NCBI RefSeq assembly: GCF_014805625.2
Contig: NW_023998417.1
Span: 9,411,780-9,475,779, forward strand
Origin: Glossina fuscipes
Taxonomy: Eukaryota > Arthropoda > Insecta > Diptera > Glossinidae
DNA: 64,000 nt
Direction: 5' to 3'
Shown: one piece after another, positions 50,691-63,873 of the stretch
How positions within the stretch are numbered: the stretch's first letter is position 1
How the letters are laid out: every line of letters starts with the position of its first letter
The notes under the pieces: model-generated
What the model saw: the letters and a program-made list of their open reading frames with translations, nothing else
The model's database searches: none
What the model was told of the DNA's origin: nothing
Program-made: the position numbers and the translations under genes

Positions 50691-53600
50691 CTCGAGTCTT
50701 TCTAAGTGTTATATAAATCTGCAAAAACTTATCGTACCCTTGTACTAGTGTAGGATCGACATAGAGTATAAAAATTTAAGTAAAACATTTTTACACTTAG
50801 AAGAAAGCTTGTGCGCTAAGAAAAAATGCATATAAGAGCAGACTCGAAGCAAAGTTATGATCGGAAATTTCTCCACAATCGCAGTCCCTAGAAATTGGTG
50901 AGGAGCAAACAACCCCGATCCGTTAGCCAAGGAGTCTAAACGTAAAAGTCAATTGTTTTGAGCAGATTTCAGGGCCTTAGAGTTCTTTTATAATATCGTG
51001 CTAAAAGATAAACTCCCAGAAGTATGAGACCGTAGTCCAATATATCCGACGATATACTATTCCAGAATGACTCTTTGCGCATCAATAAAACGGTAGATAT
51101 ATTTGGATTATCTTCAGACTATAAACGATCAAGAAGAGAAATTCTTATGAACAAGCAAAGCTTGCAGCAAAAGGCGACTTCGTATCTAATGATTGATGAA
51201 AAAAAAAAAAAAATTTGCTTTATAAAATAGTTACAGTTATACAATCTTTAAGTATTAGGCTCAAGCTTCGACAAATGCAAGTAAGCGTAATTTATTCGGG
51301 CTTCATTTTTAAGTCAAAGTTTACTTAACTCAGTCAATTGTTAATTGATAGAAATATTGTTTAGTGACATCACTTCACATGCACGTACATATATTGGCAA
51401 AGATATAATTTTGATTTTGATTTTTGCAATATTTTCTAATTTGTATTAAGTTTAGTTTTGCTGTCAGTGAAAACTATCAGATCTGTCTGTCAGTTTTATA
51501 TGTAGATGACACTGATGCATAACAATCCAACTACCGTTATTACTACTATTCGAAACCATATCGGGGAAGAACAACAACAATGCAGCAACGGCAGCAACAA
51601 AAGCAATCGTAGCAGGAACAAGAGCAAGAGCAAACCTTTTTGCATATATATGCAGATAGGATGAAAAATGAAACGAGAAACCTCGTAGCAATTTCAATAC
51701 TGACAGATGGCATGTTGTCTGAGGCTTGAACTTGAAATACCAGATTCAACTCAAATGTAAAAAAAAGTAAAGCAATTTGGCACACGTTGCAGTTTTACAG
51801 TTTTACAATTTTTTTTTATTTTTTTTTTTTTGCTTTATTCATCTTTTTTCAACCAAAATGCCTTTTTACCTTGACTCGCGCCTGCTTGGTCGATTTTGAA
51901 AGGGTAATGGGTGTACACAAACAGCAATACAACAATTGCAAAATACGTTTAGATAAGAGACTCGATTTCGTAGTTAGAGAGAAAAATAATATAAAACACT
52001 TGCATTCACAGTAAACATTTCTATACGCTACCACGGTTAGAGAGAGGTGGAGAGAGAGGTAGAGAGAGAGGGAGAGAGAAAAAACGCAAAAGGACGCTTC
52101 GAATGGAAGAAAAACGTGCAATAAAATGCTTTGATATTTTCTGGGGGCCAACTCGACTTGCGAAGAAGTTGGGAGAGTCAAACTGAAATTACGTTTTATG
52201 TGTAGATGATCCAGCTTTTTGTAGCATTTTTTTATAGGTTATGTTTACATTTATGAGCTTTTTTTTTTGTTTCTGTGCCCCTTCAATACAATGCGTCTAT
52301 GAAGCAAACATGATTGTTAGACGGAAGCATTTTAAGCTCATTCTCACTTGGTGTTAGTGTCTTTTTTCGTTGTTGTTGTTTGGTCCAGGTTAACTAACGA
52401 TTGCTGGCTTAGGCAGCAAACAAAAAAAAACAAAAAAAAGATTTAGATTTGCTTACGGTAATAAAAAAAGATTTGGTTTTTTCTATCAAATTTTTATTGC
52501 TTAAAAATTTCAGGTTTAATATTGAAATTTAAATTTCTTTAAAGGGTTGCTCTTTAAACCTTTGCTAGTTTTCACCCCATTTTAAAACAAAAAAAAAAAG
52601 AAGAAGAAGAAGAAGAAAAAGAAGAATGTATTATTGTTTCCATTATAATAACGCTTAAGTACGCTTGATCAACCTGAAAGAGAAGGAAAGAATTGAATTG
52701 AAACTTACTTTAAACAAAAAAAAAAAACACGGAATAAAGTGATTATGCATAATCGTTGCCACTTCTGTTGTGCTGTTGTTCGGTACTTTGACTGGCTTTT
52801 TCATTTACCATCGCCACCACCATCAGCATTATAGTATGTTAATAAATGACGGCAAACCAACCTGATGACGATGATGATGATAATGATGAGAACGATGATA
52901 AAAGAGCTTAAGGATTTTTGCACTAACATTCTAATATCTGCTTACAGTTGTTGCATTAATGACATAAGCGTTACTTTTTTGTTTTTTTTTTCTTCCTTCG
53001 CACATCACACATTCGGTGTGAGAAAAACTTTTAAAGCGCATTAGGAGAGTACAAAAAAAAAAAACAAAAAAGTGAGAAATATATAAATTAGATTAATTGA
53101 TGGAAATGCTTAACACAACAACACACAAAGCGCGCGTAAATGAAGGCTTCGCCTGCAAAGGCAATAAATGCAACAAAACCGTTTGACACAACTTAGAGGA
53201 AGAGGAAGCGACAGATCATCATGCAATGAATACCCTTATCGGTGTATTATTACAACGTTGCTGAACGTGTCAAATGATGATTTCAAAGGTAGGCAGCCTG
53301 CCATTTCTGCATATTCTGCTTACTAATGATTATGACCGTAATGGTGGTTGTGTTTCGTTGATAATCAATTCGTGTTTTGTTTACATTTGCGTGAGGTGTG
53401 AAAATGGTAGGGATTAATTAAGTGAAGTGGAAACATTTCTTTTATCATCTTAAGTCCTTAAAGGGGAGTGCTAAAGTAGTACAAACACCTAGATGCCTGT
53501 ATTGGAAACACTTAGTGTTACGGTGCGTGACGACCCGTGAGTTATATAAAATACGCGATGTAGGGTATGTGACAATTCCCATCTTTTATGGGGATCTACT

Positions 53601-56600
53601 GCGCCTAAAGGTCAAGGTCCTTTTCTTCTCTCTAGGAGAACTGAAGCTTATCCCTTAATATATAATCCCTCGTGACTTTATTACAATCAAACCCACCAAA
53701 AAATTTCCTGAATTCGTTCCTGGCTCTTGATGAAGCTCAAAAGAATGAAAGGACCCACCATGAGAAACGATTTTTCTGAAGCGTACCATGACCGTTTCAG
53801 CCAGTGTACAGCTATAGTTATCTTGAAGTCTAATGGGATCCCAAATGCTGCCAGGATATATCGTAACAGCTCGCAGTCATTTGCTACTTCTTAGATCGAT
53901 AAAAACGGAATATTGGTGTTGTGGGGAAGAAGCTTCCTTGAACAAAGGCAAACAAATTATGAGACACCGCTTGACTTCTCGTTAGGGACGACGTCGTGAC
54001 GACGCGGCGGCGGTTTGTGACCGACCCCGACACCTGGAAAGTATGCTTTATTCGACAAAACCCAGGACTAAGCGATAGACTGCGTCTCGTAGTGAGCAGA
54101 AAAATCGCATGTCACGTAAGTCTGGATACAAGAAAACTGTCGCGTACCACACTTTTCGCTCTTGACAATTCAAGGCACACAAAACAAGGCTAATATTTTA
54201 TGCGTTTTTATTTTCGGCTAATCATAGCCATCAAGAAACTATCATTCAGTTATCGGTATTTCATCGCGCATGCGTAGCAGTTGGGATATTATACTTTACG
54301 GTGTTGAATGGAACAATATTTGGAAAGAAGGATGCTTTTCTAAATCTACTTGGATTGTCTAAATGTGCAATAAATTTTTATTTCATTGTCTACTACAAAG
54401 CAAAGTTAGCTTTTTATTTCGGTAAACCATGAAATTTCCTTTTCAATGAACTATGCAGCATACGTTCTTTTCATTCATGACAACTATTTCTACCTATTTT
54501 CGTTTTTGGTCAGTTTATCGTAAGGGGTTTTCCGACCGGATAGAAAATCCTCAGTAATTAAGTGAATAAAAATATAAAAACAATAAGTAGAGTGCCTTCA
54601 TGATGAAAAGAAAACAAGCGCCTGCGCCTGCGCCCGCCTTAACAACAGTATACAATGTTATCCTTGATCTCACTTGCAGGAGATTTACGGTAAACAATAC
54701 AATACTGAAATAAACATTTAATAGATATTTACCTAAAATCAAATGCCGTAAACATATGTGTATAATAGTTTAGGCAGTCGGGTCTATTGTGAATGGTTTC
54801 TACAAAGGGAAGGAAATTAAAAGTAAAAATTACTTCGCACCTTCAGTGTAACTAGTGTGAAACAAAGTTATTCCCAAATAATTTCTCACTTTTCGTATCT
54901 CACTTATATTCGTTTTGTTCGGGCTATACAACATCTTGCTGTGAATAAATATTTGCTGTGTCTCGGACTAAACGACATTCGTCAACATTTGGCAAACACA
55001 TGTTAACAAAATGTTAATATAACGCCTTTACCTCCTAATCGGAATTTTTGTGTTTGCCTTTCATTATATTTATTTAAATGTGAGACGAAAATGTGGTTTT
55101 TTAAAATTCTAACGAATCTGTAGATTATTTTAAAATGGCTTGTCAAGTTTAAGCTTGTAGTATGGCTTGTAGTATGACAAATTCTGAGAAAAAAGTTTTT
55201 TTTTTTTTGTCAAACTTCATCAGAGATTTCAGAAACATAAGAAAATCTCTACGCTCATCCAGAGCAAGGTCTTTTAAGAGAAGTGACCAACGAATCGAAA
55301 GAGAATCGCGAGCAATATTTTAAAGGCGGACGCTTGGACATTGTTTACTTGTTCGCCTTCTCGTTGTTTATTTATACCATTTTTCGAGAATGAGGAGTTA
55401 AAGAGCCCTGCCTTGTGGCAGGGCCGTTTTGCTATACTTTCACTTTCTAAGCTGGATCGATGCTCCGTAGTTGTTTGCTTCTTTTATTACATTAGCGACA
55501 AATACGCCAAACGCTTTCCACTTTGTTTGGTGCCTGACGAGATTGTCTCAAAATTCCGTTTATAGTCCATCACGTTCGTCACGGCGCTTCAGACGGACGA
55601 AGCATGCAAGCAAAATTTGAACATGATCGCTGTTAGTTGAACAATATAGAAGACTATGTCATCGTGCTGAGGAGAAGAATAGTCCTATGGCCCTATGTGG
55701 GGAGTGTGTTCAACAGTCTTGCCTTTGTCCTTATTAGGCTGTGTCTCGCCAGAACCTTAGCATCGCAGTCTCTTGAGTGCTGTATTTTTGTTATTCCTTT
55801 ACCACATGATCAACTGAATGTAACGGTTATTGTCAAAGCACATGTACTGTATGCTTCATAGATACGTCTCATAAATGAGAGGATGTTTAATGTCTTCGCC
55901 CATAAAGATGAGCCTTGTAAGGTTATAAATATCACAACGTTGATGGCTATGCTTTGTGCTAAGCGCGTCGCGCATCAACAGCCATTCTTAACTGTGTACA
56001 ATGGAGTCTGCTTACATTTAGATAAAGTATTTATGAATACATTTTCTCTTCTGTTTCATTTACTTTGCTTACTTCTCGATCATTTCAAACTTATTGAAGA
56101 GAACTTCAGTTGTTTGCTTAGTTTTTGATCACTACACAGTTCATTGTTTTCCCAGGCATTTTAATGACATATTGTCAAAGCTGTTAATTTAAACTCGGAT
56201 ATATAGCACTGTTCTGCAATAGCAAATACGTGACATGTTTTGCTCGTACGTTCATTACAAACTCCTGCCAACGAATGTTTATCTTAAGTCGAATATTCTG
56301 CACCCAACTTGACAAAACAACATGTTAGATAGCCAAAGCGAAAGTGATTGCGTGATTTAAGGAGAAGCTCTTTATTTCTTTTCTGGGGTACACGATCTCC
56401 CGCTTATACACGCTCTTGTGAATGTATGTAAAATTTAAATAAGGTTTAGATAAACCATTTGTTACATATGATCTAATAAATTTGATGGAACTGAACAATG
56501 CATATGAAATGTTTACTTTAAGAGCAATTTTTGACACGATCACAAGGAACGGCTTCGTAAACTACAGTACAAAATGAAGGAAAGAAAAAGAGGAAAGAAA

Positions 56601-58665
56601 AAAAAAAAAAAAAACAACTCAAACGGCGTCAATGTAACATTGACTAAATGACTCATTTGCAAATGTAAGCAACATGAAAATAAAAATGAAATTATTATTA
56701 TTGTTATTATTATTATTATTAACTTTAATTGTCTCTAGTCGTGTGGTGTGTAACGTATACACGCGAGAACATATCTTGTCTTGTTTACTGCCAAATAAAG
56801 CGAGGTTTTTGTGAACAATGCTCTTTATGCAATCTCTCGCTTTTATTTTCGGAGTCAATGTCCTTCTGCGTGCAAATAATGCTTGTATGTGAGATTATAA
56901 ACTTTAATTAAAACTATAGCGTTTGACACTTTTTTTTATTGCTTACGCTTAACATGATTTCTCGCTCTTTTTGTTAAAGGAATTTCTGGCATATTATGAT
57001 GACGTTACGTTCTAAAAATAGTTGAAACTTTGAATTGTTTTTTTTTTTTTTTTTATGTTGTATGTAATTGTTACTAAGCATATGTTAAACAAAAAAAAAA
57101 AAAAATATTATTTACGTGCTTATGTGTGTATGAATGTTGTATTTCAATTTCATTTATTAAATGTTACGGCCTGAGACACGATCGCCACAATCATTCGCCA
57201 TCATTTTTATTCACAAATGTTTAGATTAATTTAGAAACTTTAATTATAATGCAGACGCATGTGCTTATTGACTTTTGAATTTAAGGAAATGTAATGAACG
57301 TAGTATTTAGGCTTCAATTGAAATGTCATTCACACATAGGTTATTAAAGAGAAAAATTGTGTTTTGTTTTTTATTTTTTTTTTTTTTTTATTATTATGTT
57401 AATTCTTTGAGCTTTAAAAGAGTTATCACACTCGATAAGCCTTCTCCCTGACTCATACATATATGGCAACATTGTTGATAGATAGAACTTTTTATTTATT
57501 TATGAATGAGTGTCAACCTGATGATGAGTTATGATGATGAGAAATAATCGGTAGACCTTTACTCATTCTTATGCGTGAAGTGACTTATTTTCCAGATCGG
57601 TGTAATACAAAAGAATCATGATTCCAAGGAGAGGAACACTTCCATTCGATAGACTTGTGTTTTGCAATTCTAAGGCATCAACTTAAGGTATTGGGTATTA
57701 AATATTCGTTGTAGGGCGTAGCTAAGCTTCTGATGTTGTTTTATTGATAATTCCTTCCTTTTACATCTGCCATCGAAAGGAAGATGTTTACTAAATTTAT
57801 CACTTCATCTTCAAATGCATTGTGAAAGTGCTGAGAAAACCTAACACTCTGATCCAAATTGTAAAGCGCCAGTTGCTTTAGGAAACATCGCCAATTTTTA
57901 TTATATATAATCAATCCAATCGAACACATACTTATTCCTTCAAGATGCTAATTTGTAGCTAGAATTCTTATTTCCAAGGCGGTAGCATTTACTTTGGCCG
58001 TGGCTGAAGTGAGTGCTCAGACGTATCCACCGGCCTGTGGCCATCGCTTCCTTATCTCTTTCTCTTTCCTGACTTCTTGCTGACCCTGGTACACGATAAG
58101 GGGACATCTCCTGAGTGATTAGTCATATTATGAAAGAAAAAAATCGATGTTTCATTTTTCTCGTCAGTAAGAAGTATGGTAGCTTTCCCACTAATGATCC
58201 GCCTTAAGTCAAGTAATAGAGAAAAGTATGATTAGAACAAAAAATTTGGAAATTTTATGTATCAAGGACTTAATAATCGCCTTAGTATATGTATGCGCAA
58301 GTATGCAATGATTTTCTTTTCTACAAAATACTTTGTTTACTTTGAAAAGCATCGAGGAGTGTGAACGAACATTGAATACTGTAATTAAATGAAATATAGC
58401 AAATTCTCGGGGGTCGATTTATAATTTGCGCACATTTAACATACTTGGAAAGGTGTGTCAAACGTAACGTGACTTCTTTTTCTTTTTCCTTTGTAAAGTT
58501 AACATATCATATTAAATGTTTGAGTCTTTTGTTCTGCCTTGCAGCACATGTTTACTTTCACGCACTCGTTTGACTTCTCTACTGCTGTTTAAAACAAAAG
58601 GTAAAAGTTAACAGTAAAAGTAAAAAAGGGTAGTTATTAATAGATCGGATGGAAAAAAAGCATTA

Positions 58666-58666
58666 C

Positions 58667-58703
<37 letters not shown>
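58666..58703. repeat. TA microsatellite
   Basis: TA array; a GA array follows at 58757-58792 and another TA array at 58840-58863. Confidence 0.95.
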
Positions 58704-58707
<4 letters not shown>

Positions 58708-60295
58708 GGGAAAAAGAGACTCACAAAGAAAGGCAATCAGACAAAAAACAGACATAGAGAGAGAGAGAGCGAGAGAGCGAGAGAGAAAGAGAGCTGGGTC
58801 ACGTGCCAAAAGCGAATAAGAAATTAAAAAAAAATTGTTTATATATATATATATATATATATATTAAAATCAAAGCGTATAATTAAAGTTTCAATAAATT
58901 CTTCACAATCTGTAAGCGCTGATAAGATTTCTATCCTAGCGGTGGTTATTTCTTTTGATATAAATCTCAAATTCTTCTCTTGTGCATTGCATGAATCTGG
59001 CCTCAGGTGCTGATTGCGGACATTAATTCATTTTGTTGTTGTTATAGTTCTATGTTAATTACTAACCGAAGTGAAGATACCCGACCAAGATAGCCCAAAT
59101 ATTAAGGTGCCTGTCTTTGCTAAGAATGTCCTTGTTGCGTTAAGGTTTATAGCGAAGTAAAAAAACACAAACAAAATAAGTATTAAAATTAAAAAATTAT
59201 TGAGAAGCAAACATATATAAAACAAAGTAAAAAATTGTAACGACTTTTGATTTCGTTTTTGATTTTTACTTTTTCTCATCATATTATTATTCTTTCAATA
59301 TCAATAACCACAAGAGGGGCGCAAACCAACTGTGAGGATAGTCAACCTTTTAGCAAAGATAAAAATGTGGGCTAACTTCACGCCCGTAATCACTAATAGT
59401 TTCTTCAACCACCATCGACTTTTCCTTTAAAGCATGTTACAGCCTAAAAAGTTCCTGTTATGTATATATATATATATATATGTATGTATATTTATTAATT
59501 CAGCTGTTTTAATATCAATACTAAAATGTTTTTCTTAGGATTCTTTTTTTTTTTTTTTTTTCTATAAGCTAATAAATAGACAGATACGTTACGATCAAAT
59601 ATTAAGAAAAATATCATGTTACTTTACTTTATCTATTAAAAACGTTTAAAATGAGAAATTTCAATTCTTTCCGATATGAGACTTTGTATAAGATTTATAA
59701 TCTTTAGAGGCTTTGCTAAGGGCGAACTCACCTTTATAAGCAATGCCTATCAAAAAGGGTTTTCATAAACGTAACAACATTGTCGATAGCTCAAGGTTTA
59801 GTTAAGTGTGCTACAATTTTTATTCATAAGAAGAACTGGCAGAGTTTGTGCACAGAAGTCATAAGAAATTACCTTAAAAGGATATCCACTCCTGTAAGAT
59901 TTCCCATGAAGGACAGTTATGACAAGATCCAAACAATATATTGAAAAAGATATTTGATCCGCACCTCAATCGTAGGTGTGCTTTATTTATGCTTACCTTT
60001 GGAACTGACTTTAAGGCGGTTTGAGAAACTTCTATAAATCAGCGCTAAACACCTTACACCCGATAATTATGTTAGATGGCCTAAAGGGGTTTTTATTGAA
60101 TATTTTGGTTTATGTAAGACATCGCTTTAGCTTATTTATGACATTGACAAGGCACGAGCGTTAACAAGAATTGATTGATTATAATATGAATTGAACCCAT
60201 TATGAAGATTTGGTTATGTACATTGTGTAAACTTTTTCTAAGAATCCTGAGTGGGTTAAACAATTCATAATTGAATTGGTGTAGGCTTACTTTTA

Positions 60296-60505
60296 TTAAC
60301 TGATGGTTTCTTGAGGGACGAACTGGAACATTTTACTCAGCAAGCCCTGTAAATTGACATCTCCTTCTATCAAAATTATCAGGTATGAAATCCATACGGC
60401 AAACCGCCGTTTCTCCAGTGAAGGTAACGTTATGAATAAAAGCCTATTCTCACATGCTGGTAATGTTACTTTTGCTAGTTTGTTTGTTTCGAACGTCATT
60501 ACCAA
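60296..60505 (-). mobile_element. Non-LTR retrotransposon fragment, post-polymerase region of the reverse transcriptase
   Basis: The minus-strand frame encodes a 69-residue stretch containing ENRLLFITLPSLEKRRF, then about 20 residues, then EGDVNLQGLLSKMFQFVP. Many insect Jockey-group elements have, just after the polymerase domain, a block of the form R-L-x-x-x-x-LPSLE-x-RR followed by a G-D/N-V-x-x-x-x-LLS-x-x-x-F-x-x-P block with the same spacing. The frame ends shortly after this block in closely spaced stops, and nothing convincing precedes it, so it is a short relic. It lies in the opposite orientation to the retrotransposon tail at 61.7-62.0 kb and is therefore a separate insertion. Confidence 0.68.
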
Positions 60506-60731
60506 TGCTTAGCCATTTATTTGTTTATGTTATGTTCTGTTAGCACTTTAGATGAGCTTTACTGATTCTTTTAAATGTAGTCCATAATATGCCTTTAATT
60601 TTGCATACCAAAAAATATAAGAACTTTTTTTTTTTGATTTTAAGGATATGTAAGAAGTCTGTCTATATGTAATATTTTGTTGAATGTTACTTTTTTACCT
60701 TAACTCACTTTTTCTCTTATATATTTTGCAG

Positions 60732-60770
60732 ATGAAAAATGGCCCACGTCCTAAACTTTTTAAAAACAAG
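60732..60770 (+). other. Candidate 39-base exon of an unidentified plus-strand transcript
   Basis: A branch-point-like CTTAACTCAC and the tract TTTTTCTCTTATATATTTTGCAG come just before this segment, and a full consensus donor AAG|GTAAGTTTTT comes just after it. The segment is 39 bases, a multiple of three. It is fully open in one frame only, giving MKNGPRPKLFKNK; the other two frames contain stops. This is what a short coding cassette exon, or a start-codon exon, would look like. I do not recognise the peptide and find no convincing partner exon in the window. A donor-like GTGAGT at 48642 is on the same strand but does not join in an open frame. It could also be a noncoding RNA exon or chance. 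Confidence 0.35.
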
Positions 60771-61328
60771 GTAAGTTTTTTCCAAATACTTATTCTCCTT
60801 AACAAACGAAGATTCTATTAGGAGTGTAATGTCATCGCAGCAGTGTAAAGAAACTGGTCTTTTCATAATATTATTTTTTTTTTGAATGGAAAGAAAGAGA
60901 GGCCAATAATAATAGTATTAGGGAAGATTATAAAGCGTCTACTCAAGTATTAAAAAACAAAAAAATTGTTTTAGAAAAATATAAAAAATGGCAGCACCTC
61001 ATGTCACTCTTGCGAGGCATTTCTAATTAAAGAATTTAAATTAAAAAAAAAAAAATCATTCAATCTACATTTCTATATGAAGCAAATTACGAAGGGTATT
61101 TTAAAAAAATTAAGTTTTGTGAAATATTTCGATAAAATTATCAAGTTATACGTAGCAATGTTCTCGAGAATGTCGTTTTAAAGGTACTGTAAAAAATTCA
61201 AATGAGAAAAATGAAAATTGTTTGAGCTATGCTGGGTCGTCTTATTATATTGAGCCGATAGCCTGTGTTGCTAGTGCTCAATGTCTCTTTTTTTAGTCTA
61301 AGAATTCAATTCATTAGTCTAAAATTAA

Positions 61329-61352
61329 AATAATAATAATAATAATAATAAT
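61329..61352. repeat. TAA trinucleotide array
   Basis: Eight perfect units, 340 bases before the retrotransposon tail. Confidence 0.9.
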
Positions 61353-61689
61353 ATATTCGAAAATTATGTTTCGAGATAAACCCCTTTAAAGTTTTGGCAT
61401 ATTTTTGGATAACGGGCTATATTAGCATTTCTACTAGAAGAAAATTCGCTTATCATAGTGAATAGAGTAAAAGCGAAATCCCAAATCTTCCAGCAATACT
61501 TTTCAAATTGTAAAAGAAAAGGATGTAAGACATGGGAAAAAGAGGAGGTCACGGAAGGGAAGTTTAATGGTACATATTAAATCAAGAAAAGCTTTTTAAA
61601 AGAATATGCCTTGCGTACGTCTTGCACAGATGGTCCACATGGCATAGGCCCTGAATAGGGCATGTATACGAGCAGTCGTGCATCTGCAA

Positions 61690-61995
61690 AGCGGAGAAGG
61701 AAAGACGAACACCGGAAAAAGGTAAAAACCACTCAAAAGGAAGATAGGCCCACAATTTCATCCCAAATCTTGAACAGTGCGTGGCGGAATGGAAAGACAT
61801 GGAGAAGTGATTTTTTCCTAATGTAAACTTTGACCTGTCATTCATTTCTCGAGTTATATTTGTCGCTTCAACCTACGAGCGAATAAGCCATGCATTCTGT
61901 GTCAACACATAAACGACGACGTGCAGCACGTTGTTTTTATCTGCCGGGCTTGGGCATATTTTAGGAATTTTAGGAATGTTTTCCAGATCTCAGGA
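61690..61995 (+). mobile_element. Non-LTR retrotransposon 3' fragment with C-terminal CCHC motif
   Basis: On the plus strand the sequence reads, across frameshifts, NHSKGR, stop, AHNFIPNLEQC, then RFNLRANKPCILCQHINDDV, then QHVVFICRAW. Jockey/I-group retrotransposon ORF2 proteins end in this order: a KGRWT-x-x-LIP-x-L block (the Trp codon is a stop here), a HGEV-F block, a RFNLR-type stretch, and a zinc knuckle. The knuckle here is Cys-X2-Cys-X8-His-X4-Cys (CILC ... H ... C), followed by the typical aromatic W. At least one frameshift separates the GR and Cys-knuckle parts, and stops are present, so it is dead. The 5' part of the element is absent; its 3' end may lie near 62.2 kb, but I see no clear poly-A tail. 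Confidence 0.78.
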
Positions 61996-63291
61996 AGTAG
62001 AAACCACGTCATGTGACCTCGTAGCGCCATTTTTTTGCACGACATACTCCGATATAAAGCCAAGCAACGGCGATGTCCGAACTCGTAAAAAGTAGGATGT
62101 ACTTGCTTTATCACATCTTTTGCACATCAAATGAAATGAAAAATGTTGTGTACACTTGTCTTTTTGCGGCGAATATAAAACAGTTTTCATGATAAATGCA
62201 TGTGCAATGCAATAAACACGGCAAGCTTGTCAATGCTTTCTAGAAGTTGTTGAGTCGCTTTAAAAAAATTTATTTATATAAATTTTGTAGAAATTAGTTT
62301 TTTAATCTTTGAAAAACAAATAACTTTTCGATAACAAATTTCTTATACGTACGTGTACGCACATACACTGTCATTGTTCATTCAGATAAATGCTATAACT
62401 TTTTATCAGAGATTGAAACGAACTTAACGAAAAACTTTCCCAAATACTTAAATACTGCATTCATCAAGAATTTACCTTCGCCGAGTTTAACGCACATATG
62501 CACATATGTAACTGTTCGTATGTATGGAGAGCGTCTCTAAATTCCGAACTAAAGAAGTTTGAAGATTGAAATTTCTCTTTAGTTGAAAAACTATTTTTGC
62601 CGGCGTAAATGAAACCCAAGTGTGTAATAAAAAAAAAGAACCCACCAAGTTTTTAGAGTTTATTTTTAGTGCAAATAAACATTAATTTCAATTTTCCTCA
62701 GAAAGTTAAAAGAATGCGGAAAAGTTTCTCAAGTGAAAGGAAAGTTAAATTCAATTCGAATAAAAGCCATTCCTTATCTAGAAATTTAAATTTCGTTTAA
62801 TCCAAACTATATATATATATATATATATCTCAATAAACACAAATATTTGAAATTATTATTTTTTTATTACTCTGAATGACAAGAACAAACAAAATAATAC
62901 TACACTCAGTACGTATTTTATATATCAATTTCTTATAACCGGATATGTTCTTCAATTTCTTTCTTCATAGCTTTTCAAAAGTTTAATAATATCAAAATAT
63001 TTACTTTATCTATGAAACTTTTGTCTATTGCTGGTGATTTACCACATTAACGATTTGTGAATTGTTTTCTTCCTCTTCTTCTATGATATTTCTTCTACAT
63101 ATTTCTTCTACCTCTACCACGAGAACTCGTGCAAGAATCTCTCGCTCCCTCTCTCATTACCAGTTCTACCATAACAGCGCACGCCTTTTACTGCTTTTAC
63201 TACTACAAATAATAACAAAACTATAATTCTTATTGACAGTAAAAATAAACTTCAGTTCAATTCAATACACTCAGCTCGCAGTTCGACTCAG

Positions 63292-63320
63292 CCCAGCTCA
63301 GCTCAGCTCAGCTCAGCTCT
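63292..63320. repeat. AGCTC pentanucleotide repeat
   Basis: Five to six units; it contains repeated CAGCT E-box halves but reads as simple sequence. Confidence 0.9.
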
Positions 63321-63837
63321 CTGCTCAACTTAACTTAATTCAAATAAAGTGAAATGCATATTATTTTTTATTTTTATTTTTGTTTTTTGGATTTGTTTTT
63401 GTTTTTGTTTTTGTTTTCATACAAAAACTGTTGAAAAAACTCTCTTCAACATTTATTTACATATTTGTTCCGTTTAGTTTAGTTTTTTTTTGATTTTTTT
63501 TTTTTTTTTCTCTTCTTTATTTTCTCCACACACATGTAAACCGAAATTTTTCCAAGGATATTAGCATAGAAGTGCACTTACAGGTCTTTGTACGATTTGT
63601 AGTTAAACAACGCACTACACGTATACACACACGTTCACACATGCTTACATGCTTATATACGCTTATATATGGAAAAGTTTATCGTTTTGTTGAAAAGTAA
63701 TAAAACTCTTTCTAAATGCGGAGTTTCAATGTAAAACAAGAGAACGAGAGTTTAATGTAAATTTTGTAGCATTTTGTATGAGTGGAGTGCGGAACTTTAA
63801 ATTTAAATTTGAAAGTAATTTTCAATTCATAACGGTA

Positions 63838-63841
<4 letters not shown>

Positions 63842-63872
<31 letters not shown>
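63842..63872. repeat. TC microsatellite
   Basis: About 15 units of TC near the window end. Confidence 0.95.

Positions 63873-63873
<1 letters not shown>

Noticed and set aside
53996..54193. Arg-rich 65-codon open frame
   Set aside because: Short, no recognised motif, and no sign of a gene around it.
55341..56128. Three consecutive 74-81 codon plus-strand open frames
   Set aside because: No family resemblance, no shared frame, no splice sites linking them; chance frames cannot be excluded.
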